Assembly (NCBI GenBank): GCA_020025635.1
Contig: JAHHRU010000001.1
Coordinates: 124,001-188,000, forward strand
Source: Allofournierella sp.
GTDB lineage: Bacteria > Bacillota > Clostridia > Oscillospirales > Ruminococcaceae
Direction: 5' to 3'
DNA: 64,000 nt
The first letter of the stretch is position 1. The number at the start of each line of letters is the position of its first letter. The notes below the pieces were generated by a model, which saw nothing but the letters and a program-made list of their open reading frames with translations, was not told the origin of the DNA and searched no databases. Positions 36,074-45,151 of the stretch are shown here, piece by piece. Made by a program: the position numbers and the translations under genes.

Positions 36074-36852
36074 AGCCCTTCACCCCGGAAATGCCACAGC
36101 AGTACGCTGCCGGCCGCGCCGGCGTTCAGGCTTTCCACCCGGTCGGTCATGGGGATGCGCACCGCCTCCCGGCAGGCGTGGACGGCTTCGTCCGAAAGGC
36201 CCTGGCCCTCCGAGCCGATCACCACGCACAGGCCGCCGGGCCAGGGGCCGGCAGCCTCGCTCAAGGGGCGGCTGTTGTAAAGGGCTGCCGCAAGGCAGGC
36301 GACCCCGTCCTTTTCCAGCTGGGCCAGCGCATCGGGCAGATGCGGCACCGTCAGCACGGGCAGGCGGCCCGCAGCGCCCATGGAAGCCCGCAGGGCCTTG
36401 GGGCCGAAGGGGTCGGCACAGCCGGGCGAAAGCAGGATGCCGCCAAAGCCGAAGGCCGCGGCCGAGCGCACCAGCGCGCCCACGTTGCCCGGGTCCTGCA
36501 CCCGCTCCAAAGCAAGCAATCGGCCGGAGCGTTTCATCTGTTCAAGATCTCCGGCGGGCTTTTCGAACACGCCGAACACGCCCTGGGGGCTTTTTACCCC
36601 GGCCAGCTTTTCGGCCACATGCTCTTCCACCAGATACTGCTCACAGCGAAGCTCTGCAAGAGCGGGGGTCTTTTCCAGCGCCTTCTGCGTATAAAATATT
36701 ACCTTTAATAGGCAGCCTTTTTCCAGCTCCAGACACAGCTTTAAGCCCTCCGCAAAAAAGGCGTTCTCGCCGGTGCGGAAGGCTGCTGACTGGGCCAGCT
36801 TGCAGGCATATTTTACCTTGCCGTTGTCACGGCTGGTGATCCATTCTGCCAT
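36070..36852 (-). CDS. TrmH/SpoU family RNA 2'-O-ribose methyltransferase
   Basis: The 260-residue protein has an N-terminal L7Ae-like substrate-binding part and a SPOUT knot with the three motifs: ERVQDPGNVGALVRSAAAFG, VVIGSEGQGLS and IPMTDRVESLNAGAAGSVLL. It methylates a ribose in rRNA or tRNA with SAM; the target is unknown. It lies just after rplT, as is often seen for Firmicute TrmH-like genes. Confidence 0.93.
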   Translation of the reverse strand: MAEWITSRDNGKVKYACKLAQSAAFRTGENAFFAEGLKLCLELEKGCLLKVIFYTQKALEKTPALAELRCEQYLVEEHVAEKLAGVKSPQGVFGVFEKPAGDLEQMKRSGRLLALERVQDPGNVGALVRSAAAFGFGGILLSPGCADPFGPKALRASMGAAGRLPVLTVPHLPDALAQLEKDGVACLAAALYNSRPLSEAAGPWPGGLCVVIGSEGQGLSDEAVHACREAVRIPMTDRVESLNAGAAGSVLLWHFRGEGL

Positions 36853-36887
36853 TTTGGTTTCCTTTTGATTTTGAGGGTTTATAAGAC

Positions 36888-36923
36888 AAAGCGACGCCCG
36901 TGCGTGCGCGCGGGCGTTGCTTT
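36888..36923 (-). terminator. Terminator of the infC-rpmI-rplT operon
   Basis: AAAGCGACGCCCG and CGGGCGTTGCTTT pair around a ten-base GC-rich loop; the minus strand continues as TTTGTCTT. It lies 10 bases after the rplT stop. Confidence 0.8.
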
Positions 36924-36933
36924 AAAAATTCTA

Positions 36934-37287
36934 TTACAGAGCCTTCTTGGCGGTCTCGACCAGAGCTGCAAAGCCAGCCTGATCGTGGATAGCCATCTCG
37001 CTGAGCATCTTGCGGTTCAGCTCGATGCCAGCCTTCTTCAGGCCGTTCATGAAGCTGGAGTAGTTCATGCCCAGAGGACGAACTGCATTGTTGATGCGGG
37101 TGATCCACAGGTTGCGGAACTGACGCTTCTTCATCTTACGGCCAACGAAAGCGTAGTTGCCGCTCTTCATGACCTGCTGTTTGGCCATCTTGAAATGACG
37201 GGATTTGCTGCCGTAGTAGCCCTTAGCCAGCTTCAGAGTCTTCTTTCTGCGTTTGCGAGTCATCATCGCGCCTTTGATACGAGCCAT
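36934..37287 (-). CDS. rplT: 50S ribosomal protein L20
   Basis: The 117-residue basic protein is a normal L20: ARIKGAMMTRKRRKKTLKLA, YGSKSRHFKMAKQQVMKSG and RINNAVRPLGMNYSSFM. It is an early 23S rRNA assembly protein, and in Firmicutes it also represses its own infC-rpmI-rplT operon through the leader. It is the last gene of that operon. Confidence 0.98.
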   Translation of the reverse strand: MARIKGAMMTRKRRKKTLKLAKGYYGSKSRHFKMAKQQVMKSGNYAFVGRKMKKRQFRNLWITRINNAVRPLGMNYSSFMNGLKKAGIELNRKMLSEMAIHDQAGFAALVETAKKAL

Positions 37288-37343
37288 TTTTATATCTCCT
37301 TTACAGTCACAATCAAGTTTTAATCGTCCGGACCAGTGTGGGC

Positions 37344-37541
37344 TTACGCGTAGGGCAGCATGTTCTTAACAGCTGCGGTGTTGGTCTTGTCGGCGTAAGC
37401 ATTCTTGCGGAAGCCGCGCTTGATCTTGGTGGTCTTCTTGGTCAGGATGTGGCTGCGGTAAGCATGGCCGCGCTTCACCTTGCCGCTCTTGGTCAGCTTA
37501 AAGCGTTTCTTTGCACCGGAGTGAGTTTTGATTTTAGGCAT
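37344..37541 (-). CDS. rpmI: 50S ribosomal protein L35
   Basis: The 65-residue basic protein has the L35 pattern: MPKIKTHSGAKKRFKLTKSG and HAYRSHILTKKTTKIKRGFR. A strong AGGAGG-type site precedes the ATG. It lies between infC and rplT. Confidence 0.98.
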   Translation of the reverse strand: MPKIKTHSGAKKRFKLTKSGKVKRGHAYRSHILTKKTTKIKRGFRKNAYADKTNTAAVKNMLPYA

Positions 37542-37571
37542 TTTATGTTCCTCCTAAGATTTTGTGTTCTC

Positions 37572-38099
37572 TTACTTCTGCTGTGCCTTGGGGCTCATGA
37601 ACATCTGCATGCTGCGCCCTTCCAGCTTGGGGGCCTTATCCACCTGTGCGTCAGGCAAAGCCTCAGCAAAGCGTTTTTCAACCTCCAGGCCCAGATCGGT
37701 GTGTGCCATTTCCCGGCCGCGGAAGCGGATGGAGACCTTCAGTTTGTGGCCAGCCTTCAAAAACTTTGCTGCCTGGTTGACCTTGGTATTGAAGTCATTG
37801 GTGTCGATGTTCAGCGAAAGCCGGACCTCTTTGACGTCGATCACTTTCTGGTTCTTCTTCGCTTCTTTTTCCCGCTTCTGCTGTTCGAACCGGTATTTAC
37901 CGTAATCCAGAATTTTGCAGACAGGGGGTACTGCCTGAGGGGCGATCTTGACCAGGTCCAGGTTCTGTTCCTCGGCCAGGCGAAGGGCCTCCCGCGCAGA
38001 CATGACGCCAAGCTGACTGCCGTCCGCGCCGATCAGTCGGATCTCACGGTCCCGGATACCTTCGTTCAGCTCAAGCTCTTTTTTGCCGTTCGTAGCGAT
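37572..38099 (-). CDS. infC: Translation initiation factor IF-3, AUC start codon
   Basis: IF-3 keeps 30S subunits free and checks start codons. The reading frame continues upstream of the first ATG (38003), through the conserved N-domain residues ELELNEGIRDREIRLIGADG and QLGVMSAREAL. The only start that fits is ATC at 38099-38097, with a perfect GGAGGT eight bases upstream; this gives 175 residues. Infrequent AUU/AUC starts are known for infC in other bacteria, where IF-3 represses its own translation by rejecting them. The C-domain has FRGREMAHTDLG. rpmI follows 30 bases later. Confidence 0.93.
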   Translation of the reverse strand: MATNGKKELELNEGIRDREIRLIGADGSQLGVMSAREALRLAEEQNLDLVKIAPQAVPPVCKILDYGKYRFEQQKREKEAKKNQKVIDVKEVRLSLNIDTNDFNTKVNQAAKFLKAGHKLKVSIRFRGREMAHTDLGLEVEKRFAEALPDAQVDKAPKLEGRSMQMFMSPKAQQK

Positions 38100-38136
38100 G
38101 TGGATACACCTCCAATTTTAATGCTTTGAAAACAAA

Positions 38137-38160
38137 TGCGGCTGCCGAAAGGCAGCCGCA
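38137..38160 (-). terminator. Attenuator hairpin in the infC leader
   Basis: TGCGGCTGCC and GGCAGCCGCA form a perfect ten-bp stem with a UUUC loop, followed on the minus strand by TTTGTTTTC. It lies after the promoter and just before the infC ribosome binding site, which is the place of the terminator in L20-controlled leaders. Confidence 0.8.
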
Positions 38161-38274
38161 CGATAACATGACACAAAACGCTTTGAAAGCGTTGTAGCCT
38201 TGTATGACCCGTGCCCCTGTGGGCAGCAAGGTGAGCCCGGCGGCCTGCCGACTGCTGCTTTCTTTACCTGAAAT
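38161..38274 (-). ncRNA. infC-rpmI-rplT leader, candidate L20-responsive RNA
   Basis: About 110 transcribed bases lie between the promoter and the attenuator. They contain several complementary segments, including AACGCTTTCAAAGCGTT and a GCAGCAGTC...GCTGCCC region. In Firmicutes such leaders fold into L20-binding structures that mimic 23S rRNA and switch the terminator. The position fits; the exact fold was not computed. Confidence 0.55.
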
Positions 38275-38304
38275 ACTATACCACAGCGGGCAAAGCGCTG
38301 TCAA
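38275..38304 (-). promoter_or_regulatory. Promoter of infC-rpmI-rplT
   Basis: TTGACA (38304-38299) and TATAGT (38280-38275) on the minus strand are 18 bases apart. The -35 box overlaps the addA stop codon. Confidence 0.8.
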
Positions 38305-41300
38305 GGGTTATTTGTGTTTTTTACAAAAACTTCCTCCCCCGGCTGTTCCGGCTGCACATCCAGCTCTTTTCCCAGCGAAAAGCTGTAAAGGGTGAGCTTT
38401 TTAATGGGCTTTTGGAACCTGCGGCCGACGGCCCGGGCATAAAGCAGCAGCTGGGGGCGGTATTCCCGAAGAAAATCCTCCGGTTTTTTGTTTCGGTCGG
38501 TCTTATAATCCACCAGCTCCAGGTGATCTTCAAATTCCAGCACAAGGTCGGCCACGCCCTGCACCAGCGTGCGGCCGCCCTTTGGGCCGAAAAGCTCGGC
38601 AGAGGTGATGTAATCGTATTCCCGGTATTCCTTCTGCGCCTTCAGGATGCGCTCCATCAGCGGGCTTTGCAGGAAGGTTTCCAGCTTTTGCTTGTCCAGC
38701 TTGTCCCGCAAAGAGCCAAGCAGCAGCCGCTCGTCCACCTGCCGGTCCAGCTCGGCCGAAAGATCGGTCCTGGCCCTTTCCCAGTCGGCATACTGCAAAA
38801 AGGCGTGGATGGCAGTTCCCCGCTCGGCGGCAGTGACCCCTTCCGCATACAGGAAAGAGGGCCGGTCCAGCAGCACCTGGGTGTCGGTGTGTACAAGCGA
38901 GGTCACGCTGACCTTTGCCGGGGTCTCCACCTTTTTTTCATTGGGATATTTCCAGCCCAGCTGCTGCCGCAGCTTTTGAAGCAGCTGCTCATCCACCGGC
39001 TGTGCCTGCTGCTGCATGAGCTCCTGTACTTGGGGCTCAGGGGCGCTTTCCTCCGGCCGCACGATCTCAAACTCAAAGGGCTCTTTTCGGTGATCGCTTC
39101 TGGGGGGGAACAGGCTGTCGGCGGCGGCACGCAGGGTCACTGCCTGGGGGTGGCTCAAAAGCGAATAGAGCACCCAGTCGGCCAGATTGTGACTCAATTT
39201 CAGGATGGGTTCCCGGGTGATGCCGCTGCAGCCCAAAAGGCAGCCCAGCTTTTTCAGGGTCTTGTCCGGGTTTTTCAGGCTCATGGAAAGGATGAGCTTA
39301 TCCCTTGCACGGGTCAGGGCCACATAGAGCACCCGCATCTCCTCGCTGGAAGCATCCTCTCCCAGCGCCGCCTGCACCGCAAGGTAAGGCAGGGTCTCAT
39401 AGGTGCCGCCCCCTTCTGCCCGAAGGGTGAGGCCAAGGCCCAGCTTTCGGTGCAGAAGGGCCTGCGCCCGGGCATCCTCGGCGTTGAACGGGTGGGAAAG
39501 CCCCGCTGCAAACACCACCGGGAATTCCAGCCCCTTGGAGCGGTGCACCGTCATGATGGTCACACAGCCGGGCTTGGTCTGGCCCTGCTCCGGGCCCTGC
39601 ACCCCTTTTTCGGCGGCTGCATCCATGGCCCGCACCGCCCCGGAAAGCCCCGTGCGGGCGTTTTCGGCCACAAAGGCGGCAAACCGGCGCAGATTTTCCC
39701 GCCGGGCGGCCCCGTCCTCCATCACACCGGCGGCAGCCAGCCAGCCGGTGGCAAAGAACAGCTCTTCCATCAGCCGGTCGGCAGGCAGGGTCTGGGCCAG
39801 CGCCCGCAGCCGGTCGAGCCTTGCAAGGAATTCCCTTGTTTTGTCATCCCCCGCAGCCTTCACGGCCCCGTAGAAGCTGCCCCTGGGCACCGCCAGCCGG
39901 ATGCGTGCCAGATCGTCCGGATCAAATCCGCCCAGCTGCACCATCACCGCCGCCAGGTGCACATCCTGTGCCGGGTTATCCAATACCCGCAGAAGGCTTG
40001 CCATGGGCAGCACCTCCGGGGCGCTGAGGATATTCTGCGCCCGGTCCACATAGACCGGGATGCCAGCGTTTTCCAAAGCATCCGCATAAACGGCGAAATG
40101 CCGGCGGCTGCGCAGCAGGATGCAGAAGTCCTCAAACCGGGCCGGGCGGATCTCTTCCCCATCCCGCACGGTGAGGCCCTCTGCCATCAGCTGCCGAATG
40201 CGCAGGGCAATGGCCTGTGCCTCTTCCTCGGTGCTCCCTTCGGCAATGCGCAGCTCACAGCCGCCCTCATAGCCGCCGTACTCCTGCGCCGTTTCCCCAA
40301 AGCCGGGGCGCAGGCGCTCGCCGTCCCCGTACACAACGCCCCCAAGGCCGGGGGTCAAGATGGGCTCGAACACCGCATTGATGCCCCGGATCACCCCGGG
40401 CGCACTGCGGAAGTTCGCATCCAAAAAAAGCTTCTGCCGGCCGCCCTGGCCATAAGGGGCATACTCGGCCAGCTTCTGGCTGAAAATGCCCGGTTCTGCC
40501 TGCCGAAAGCCGTAGATGCTCTGCTTGAGGTCGCCCACCATCAAAAGGTCGTCCCCCTCCGGCAGGGAAAGGCAGGCGTACAGGGCATCCTGCAAAGCGT
40601 TGGTGTCCTGATATTCGTCCACCATCACCGCGTCGAACCGCTGGCGCACCTCAAGGGCAAGGGGGGGAAGGCTGCCATCCGGCTGCTGGAGCAGCTTTAA
40701 GGCAAGCTGCTCCACATCCGAAAATTCCAGAATTTTTTCTTCCAGCTTTGCTTCCATAAACCGGCGGTCAAAATCCCGTTCGGCACGGGCCAGCGCTTCC
40801 ACCAAGGGCGCCGCCGCACGGCGGTCCCCTTCAAATTCTTCGGTGGTGCACACAAACACCTTTTCTTCCAAAAGGCCCAAAAGCTTTTTGCAAAGGGCCC
40901 GCCGCTCTTTTATGATGTCGGTGAGCGGGCCTTCATAGCCCCGCACCGCCTTGAGCTTTTCGAACTGAACGCTGCGCACCTGATGCAGGATGTTTTCCCA
41001 GTCTCCGCCGGCCACTGCATCCCGAATGGCGCGGGCCTGCCGGGCATCGCTTTCCAAAGCGGGCAGATAGTTTGCCAGCGCTTCATCGCCCCGGGCATCT
41101 TCCAAATTTTCCTCGGCGGTGAGCAAAGCGCATTCGGCGTATTCAAGGCCCCGGCCAAGCAGCGCCTTTCCCCAGGGGCTTTCGGCAAGGGGCTCTTCAC
41201 TTTTCCAGCTTGCGCAGAAATCCCGCAGCGCATCCTCCGGGCGAGGCATGCCGGTCAAGAAGTCATGCAGGCCGCTCACCACCTGGGCTGCCTGGCTGTC

Positions 41301-41789
41301 GGTCCGGCCCTTGCCGTAAAGATCGGCAAAGGCGCAGAAATCCGGGTCATGATAGGCGTTTTCCATAGCATCCGCAAGGCTCTGAGAGCGCAGATCCTCC
41401 AGCACGGCCCCATCGGCCGTGGTAAAATCCGGCGGGATATCCAAAAGGTTAAAATTCTCCTGCACAAGGCGCAGGCAGTAGGCATCAATGGTGCAGATGG
41501 CCGCCCGCTGAAGCAGCATCCGCTGGCGGCGCAGATGGGCGCTTTGTGGGCGTTTTTCCAGCTCGGCCTCCAGCCTGCGGGCAAGCTTTGCCCGCAGGCT
41601 TTGGGCAGCCGCACGGGTAAAGGTCACAATGAGCAGCCGGTCGGCCGGGACGGGGTCCTCCTCCCGGCAAAGCATCTGCACGGTGCGTTCCACCAGTACG
41701 GCGGTTTTGCCGCTTCCCGCGGCAGCGCTCACCAGCAGGGCTCCCTGCCGGTGGTCAATGGCCGTCTGCTGCTGGGTCGTAAATTCCAT
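38301..41789 (-). CDS. addA: ATP-dependent helicase/nuclease subunit A
   Basis: The 1162-residue UvrD-like helicase with a C-terminal RecB-family nuclease is half of the AddAB end-resection machine. Walker A is VSAAAGSGKTAVLVER, motif II is VMVDEYQDTNALQDA, motif III is MVGDLKQSIYGFRQAEP, motif V is TVHRSKGLEFPVVF. The nuclease motif is VADLVLEFEDHLELVDYKTD. The start is ATG 41789, after AGGAGGG. addB lies 25 bases upstream. Confidence 0.97.
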   Translation of the reverse strand: MEFTTQQQTAIDHRQGALLVSAAAGSGKTAVLVERTVQMLCREEDPVPADRLLIVTFTRAAAQSLRAKLARRLEAELEKRPQSAHLRRQRMLLQRAAICTIDAYCLRLVQENFNLLDIPPDFTTADGAVLEDLRSQSLADAMENAYHDPDFCAFADLYGKGRTDSQAAQVVSGLHDFLTGMPRPEDALRDFCASWKSEEPLAESPWGKALLGRGLEYAECALLTAEENLEDARGDEALANYLPALESDARQARAIRDAVAGGDWENILHQVRSVQFEKLKAVRGYEGPLTDIIKERRALCKKLLGLLEEKVFVCTTEEFEGDRRAAAPLVEALARAERDFDRRFMEAKLEEKILEFSDVEQLALKLLQQPDGSLPPLALEVRQRFDAVMVDEYQDTNALQDALYACLSLPEGDDLLMVGDLKQSIYGFRQAEPGIFSQKLAEYAPYGQGGRQKLFLDANFRSAPGVIRGINAVFEPILTPGLGGVVYGDGERLRPGFGETAQEYGGYEGGCELRIAEGSTEEEAQAIALRIRQLMAEGLTVRDGEEIRPARFEDFCILLRSRRHFAVYADALENAGIPVYVDRAQNILSAPEVLPMASLLRVLDNPAQDVHLAAVMVQLGGFDPDDLARIRLAVPRGSFYGAVKAAGDDKTREFLARLDRLRALAQTLPADRLMEELFFATGWLAAAGVMEDGAARRENLRRFAAFVAENARTGLSGAVRAMDAAAEKGVQGPEQGQTKPGCVTIMTVHRSKGLEFPVVFAAGLSHPFNAEDARAQALLHRKLGLGLTLRAEGGGTYETLPYLAVQAALGEDASSEEMRVLYVALTRARDKLILSMSLKNPDKTLKKLGCLLGCSGITREPILKLSHNLADWVLYSLLSHPQAVTLRAAADSLFPPRSDHRKEPFEFEIVRPEESAPEPQVQELMQQQAQPVDEQLLQKLRQQLGWKYPNEKKVETPAKVSVTSLVHTDTQVLLDRPSFLYAEGVTAAERGTAIHAFLQYADWERARTDLSAELDRQVDERLLLGSLRDKLDKQKLETFLQSPLMERILKAQKEYREYDYITSAELFGPKGGRTLVQGVADLVLEFEDHLELVDYKTDRNKKPEDFLREYRPQLLLYARAVGRRFQKPIKKLTLYSFSLGKELDVQPEQPGEEVFVKNTNNP

Positions 41790-41813
41790 GTGTGGGCCCT
41801 CCTTCCCTTTCCA

Positions 41814-44800
41814 TCACAGTTCTTCCCGGCCGCATACTGCCTGGTAATCACACCAGGGGCAGTCGGTTTTGCCGGCGCGGCCCTTGCCCATGGGGCTTGC
41901 TTCCACATCCCCGGCATACAGCCGGCGGGCCATGGTGATGACCAGCTCTTCCAGCTGCTTTTCCAGGTGCTTCATCTGCTCAAGGCTTGCCATGGCCGGG
42001 CCGGGCCGGGGCTCGCCCTTGCGGTCAAAGGTGATGGGCACGAACAGGCCGGTGGCATCCCGGTCCATTGCACGGATGACCGGTTCTTCGTCCACCACCA
42101 GGCCCTCCACCTTGTATTCCAGGCCTTCTGCCGCCTGTTCCCGGCGCTGGCGGTGGGGTGCGGGGTCGGCCAGGATGTACATAACACCCGCCGGCACCGG
42201 ATTTTTAAACTGCCGGCCGCCGTTTCGGGTCACGGTAAACAGGTACACCAGCATCTGGCAGTTGATGCCGTTTGCCACGTCTTCCAGCGAAAATTCCTTG
42301 CTGCCGGTTTTGTAGTCCACCACCCGCATCCAGGTTTTTTCGCCGTCCTCAAAGGCATCCAGCCGGTCGATGGTGCCGATCATGCTGATCTTGTGGCCCT
42401 CCGGAGTGGTGAGCACCACCGGGGCCAGCTGGTCTTTTCCGCCAATGCCCATCTCAAAGGCCACCGGCACAAACCGGCCCTGCTGCTGTTCCGACTGGAT
42501 GAAGGAAAGTACCCCGGCGGCGCTCTTTTTCAGCCGCTCGATGAGATATCCCAGCCTGCGCTGGTCACCGGGCATATTTTCGGCCACATACCGGTCGGCA
42601 ATGCGGCCGGCCAGCTCTTCCAGCTGCCGGGCGGTGAGGTTTACAAAATCCTCTCCCGCCTCCCGCAGGGCATTTTCCAGAATATAATGGATGAGGCTGC
42701 CGCTCTGGTCGGCTGTCAGGGCCGCCTGGCGGCGGGGCCGGGCCCCCAGCACATACTCCATAAAATAGGCAAAGGGACAGGAATAATACCGCTCCATCCG
42801 GCTGGGCGAAAGCCGCAGATCCGGGCCCAGGAGCCCCTCCATCACCTGGCGGTTTTTCACCTGGAACGGCTTTCGGCCGGCGGTGTTCTGAATGGCCTTC
42901 AAAAGCTCTTTTCCCTCTTCGGTTTCGTCCAGCGCCCGGTAAAGCGCCGCCGTTTCGCCGCTGCCCGGCTGCCAGCGCTGGCCCAGAAGATCCAGCGCCG
43001 CCCGGGGTGTTTCGGCCAGCTCGTCCAGCGTTTGGACCGGTTCGGCCGGTTCCAGCTTTTGCAGCACCCCGTTCAAAGCCCCGGTCACCGGCAAAGCCTG
43101 GCTGCCGGTGGTCCAGCTGAGCCACAGCCGGCGGGAGGGCGCAGTGAGGGCTTTGTAAAAGCTCACCTGTTCCCGACCCAGCTGGCTTTCGAAGCAGTCC
43201 GGCATTTCCACGTTCTGGCGGATGATGCTTTCCCGTTCGGCATGGGTCAGAAGGCCGCTTTCGCCGGGCACCCGGGGAAACTCGCCCTCGGCAAGGCCCA
43301 GAACAAAGCAGCACTCCGGGTTATCCAGCCGCATTCGGCTGGCGGTGGTAAAAATGACCTGATCCAGGCTCTGGGGGATGTGCCCCAGGTCCGAGGTGCG
43401 GGCAAGCAGCTCAAACAGCTCGGCGCACCGGGCAGGCGCCAGCTGCTCATCCCCCAGCAAAAGGGCCAGCTCGTCCAGCAGCTGCACCGCCAGGTTCCAG
43501 GCCCGCAGGGTCTCGTCCCGTGCGGGGATGCCGTCGGTTTTGGCCAGCTCTTCGGCGGTTTGGGCCACCCGCTTTTCGCCCCCCAAAGCGCACATGGTTT
43601 CATAGATGCGCTTGCAAAGCCCCTCGGCGGTCTGGTTTTTGGCCCGGGTGCAGAAATCATCCAAAATGGGGATGAGAAAGCTTCGGGCCTCTTCGGCCAG
43701 GGCCAGCTGCCGGCGGTCCTCCGGCCGGTCCTCGGCGCCAAAGCCCCGGGGCGAAAGGGTAAAGGTTTCCCGCCACTGGGCTGCCGAAAGCTTCCAGGTG
43801 TAGGCATAGTTTTCCAGTGCGCAAAGGCTCTGCTCCGGCAGGTCCACAAGGCCGGTTTTTGCGGCAGCCAGCACCTCGCTTGTGCAAAGGCCCCGGCGCA
43901 AAAGGCCCAGCAGGGCCCGCACAAGGCGCAGCGGGGCTGCCTGCTCGGCGGTGGTGGCACCATCAAAGAAATAAGGAATGCCCGCAAGCCGCAGTTCGTA
44001 CCGCAGCGGGGCCAGATAATCTTCGCTTTCCCGGCAGATCACTGCCATGCGGCCGTAGGGAACGCCCTTTTGGGCAAGCTTTCGGATGGCGGCTGCCGTG
44101 CGTTTTGCTTCCTCGGCCCTGGTTTCGCAGCAAAGCAGGGTGATTCCAGCGTCCCCCTTGGGGCAGTTTTCGGGCGTTTTGCCCCGAATGATTTTTTCAA
44201 GGGCCGCAAGGGCCGGGCTTTGCTCATGCCGCCAGTCCTTTTCCAGAATGACCGGCGCTGCCACCGGCACCCCGCTGTGCCGGGCCAAGATCCGCAGGGA
44301 TGCCGCCACCTGCTTTGCTCCGCTGAAAAGGCCCATGCCCTGCTCATGATCTTCCAGGCCATCACAGCAAAGGGCCACCGAAACATCCGGTGCCCACAGC
44401 AGGATCTTTTCCAGCAGGCTGCGCTTGGGCGCATTGAAGGTGTCGAACTCGTCCACAAACACGGCCTTGCCCTCAAAAAATTCCGGTTCTGCCCGGGCAG
44501 CAGCCATTTCCAGCCGGTCCGAGGGGTCCATGGCGGCCCCTTCCAGCAGGGCTTCATAGGCGGCAAAGATCACCGCCAGCTCGGCCAGCTTTTCGCTTCC
44601 CACCTCGGCCCCTTCGGCCAGCTGTGCAAGCTGCATCGGGGTGATGCCGGCGCTTTTGAATTCATTCAGGGTCTCGGCACATTTCACGCAGAAGGCAATG
44701 CTGTGCCGGTGGCGGCTGTAAAGCCGCAGATGGTCTGAAACGCTTTCCACCGCACGGCGCACCAGCACCACCCGGCCCGCATCGGTCAGGCTCTGCACCG

Positions 44801-45035
44801 CCGCGCCGCCATAGGTGCGCAGCAGCTTTTCCGCAAGGCTGGAAAAGCTGTAGCTTTCCACAAAGCCGGAGCCTTCATCCCCCAGCGCCTGATAAATGCG
44901 GCTTTCGGTGGATGAGGTGAACTGCTCCGGCACCAGCAGGATGCTTTTTTCGCCTCTTTGGGCCCGCTCACAGATCCTGTCCATCAGATAATTCGATTTT
45001 CCGGTGCCCGAGGCCCCCAGTACCAGCTTCAGCAT
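41814..45035 (-). CDS. addB: ATP-dependent nuclease subunit B
   Basis: The 1073-residue partner of AddA carries Walker A (LVLGASGTGKSNY) at the very N-terminus and a RecB-like nuclease with IDRLDAFED and VVDYKTGSKEF. The four Cys that would hold an Fe-S cluster are present: one in YYSCPFAYF and three in CPWCDYQAVC at the end. An upstream open frame back to 45287 is rejected, because the family begins at this Met and a TATAAT lies inside the extension. Confidence 0.97.
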   Translation of the reverse strand: MLKLVLGASGTGKSNYLMDRICERAQRGEKSILLVPEQFTSSTESRIYQALGDEGSGFVESYSFSSLAEKLLRTYGGAAVQSLTDAGRVVLVRRAVESVSDHLRLYSRHRHSIAFCVKCAETLNEFKSAGITPMQLAQLAEGAEVGSEKLAELAVIFAAYEALLEGAAMDPSDRLEMAAARAEPEFFEGKAVFVDEFDTFNAPKRSLLEKILLWAPDVSVALCCDGLEDHEQGMGLFSGAKQVAASLRILARHSGVPVAAPVILEKDWRHEQSPALAALEKIIRGKTPENCPKGDAGITLLCCETRAEEAKRTAAAIRKLAQKGVPYGRMAVICRESEDYLAPLRYELRLAGIPYFFDGATTAEQAAPLRLVRALLGLLRRGLCTSEVLAAAKTGLVDLPEQSLCALENYAYTWKLSAAQWRETFTLSPRGFGAEDRPEDRRQLALAEEARSFLIPILDDFCTRAKNQTAEGLCKRIYETMCALGGEKRVAQTAEELAKTDGIPARDETLRAWNLAVQLLDELALLLGDEQLAPARCAELFELLARTSDLGHIPQSLDQVIFTTASRMRLDNPECCFVLGLAEGEFPRVPGESGLLTHAERESIIRQNVEMPDCFESQLGREQVSFYKALTAPSRRLWLSWTTGSQALPVTGALNGVLQKLEPAEPVQTLDELAETPRAALDLLGQRWQPGSGETAALYRALDETEEGKELLKAIQNTAGRKPFQVKNRQVMEGLLGPDLRLSPSRMERYYSCPFAYFMEYVLGARPRRQAALTADQSGSLIHYILENALREAGEDFVNLTARQLEELAGRIADRYVAENMPGDQRRLGYLIERLKKSAAGVLSFIQSEQQQGRFVPVAFEMGIGGKDQLAPVVLTTPEGHKISMIGTIDRLDAFEDGEKTWMRVVDYKTGSKEFSLEDVANGINCQMLVYLFTVTRNGGRQFKNPVPAGVMYILADPAPHRQRREQAAEGLEYKVEGLVVDEEPVIRAMDRDATGLFVPITFDRKGEPRPGPAMASLEQMKHLEKQLEELVITMARRLYAGDVEASPMGKGRAGKTDCPWCDYQAVCGREEL

Positions 45036-45075
45036 TCCGCAAAGCCCCTTTCTTTTTTCTTTTTGAGTTTTCTTT

Positions 45076-45081
45076 ATTATA
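45076..45081 (-). promoter_or_regulatory. Probable -10 element of addBA
   Basis: TATAAT on the minus strand in the context CATGATATAATAAA lies about 40 bases before the addB start. The -35 region is weak. The same CATGATATAATAAA context occurs before the 45152 methyltransferase gene. Confidence 0.5.
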
Positions 45082-45151
45082 TCATGAACGGCCTGATAAA
45101 CTGAAATGCGTTTCTCCTTCCGCGCCTGCCGTTCTAAAACACAAACGGGTC

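Noticed and set aside
40983..44738. A 1251-codon open frame antisense to addB and the start of addA
   Set aside because: It crosses the addA/addB junction and has no family features; addA and addB are clear on the other strand.
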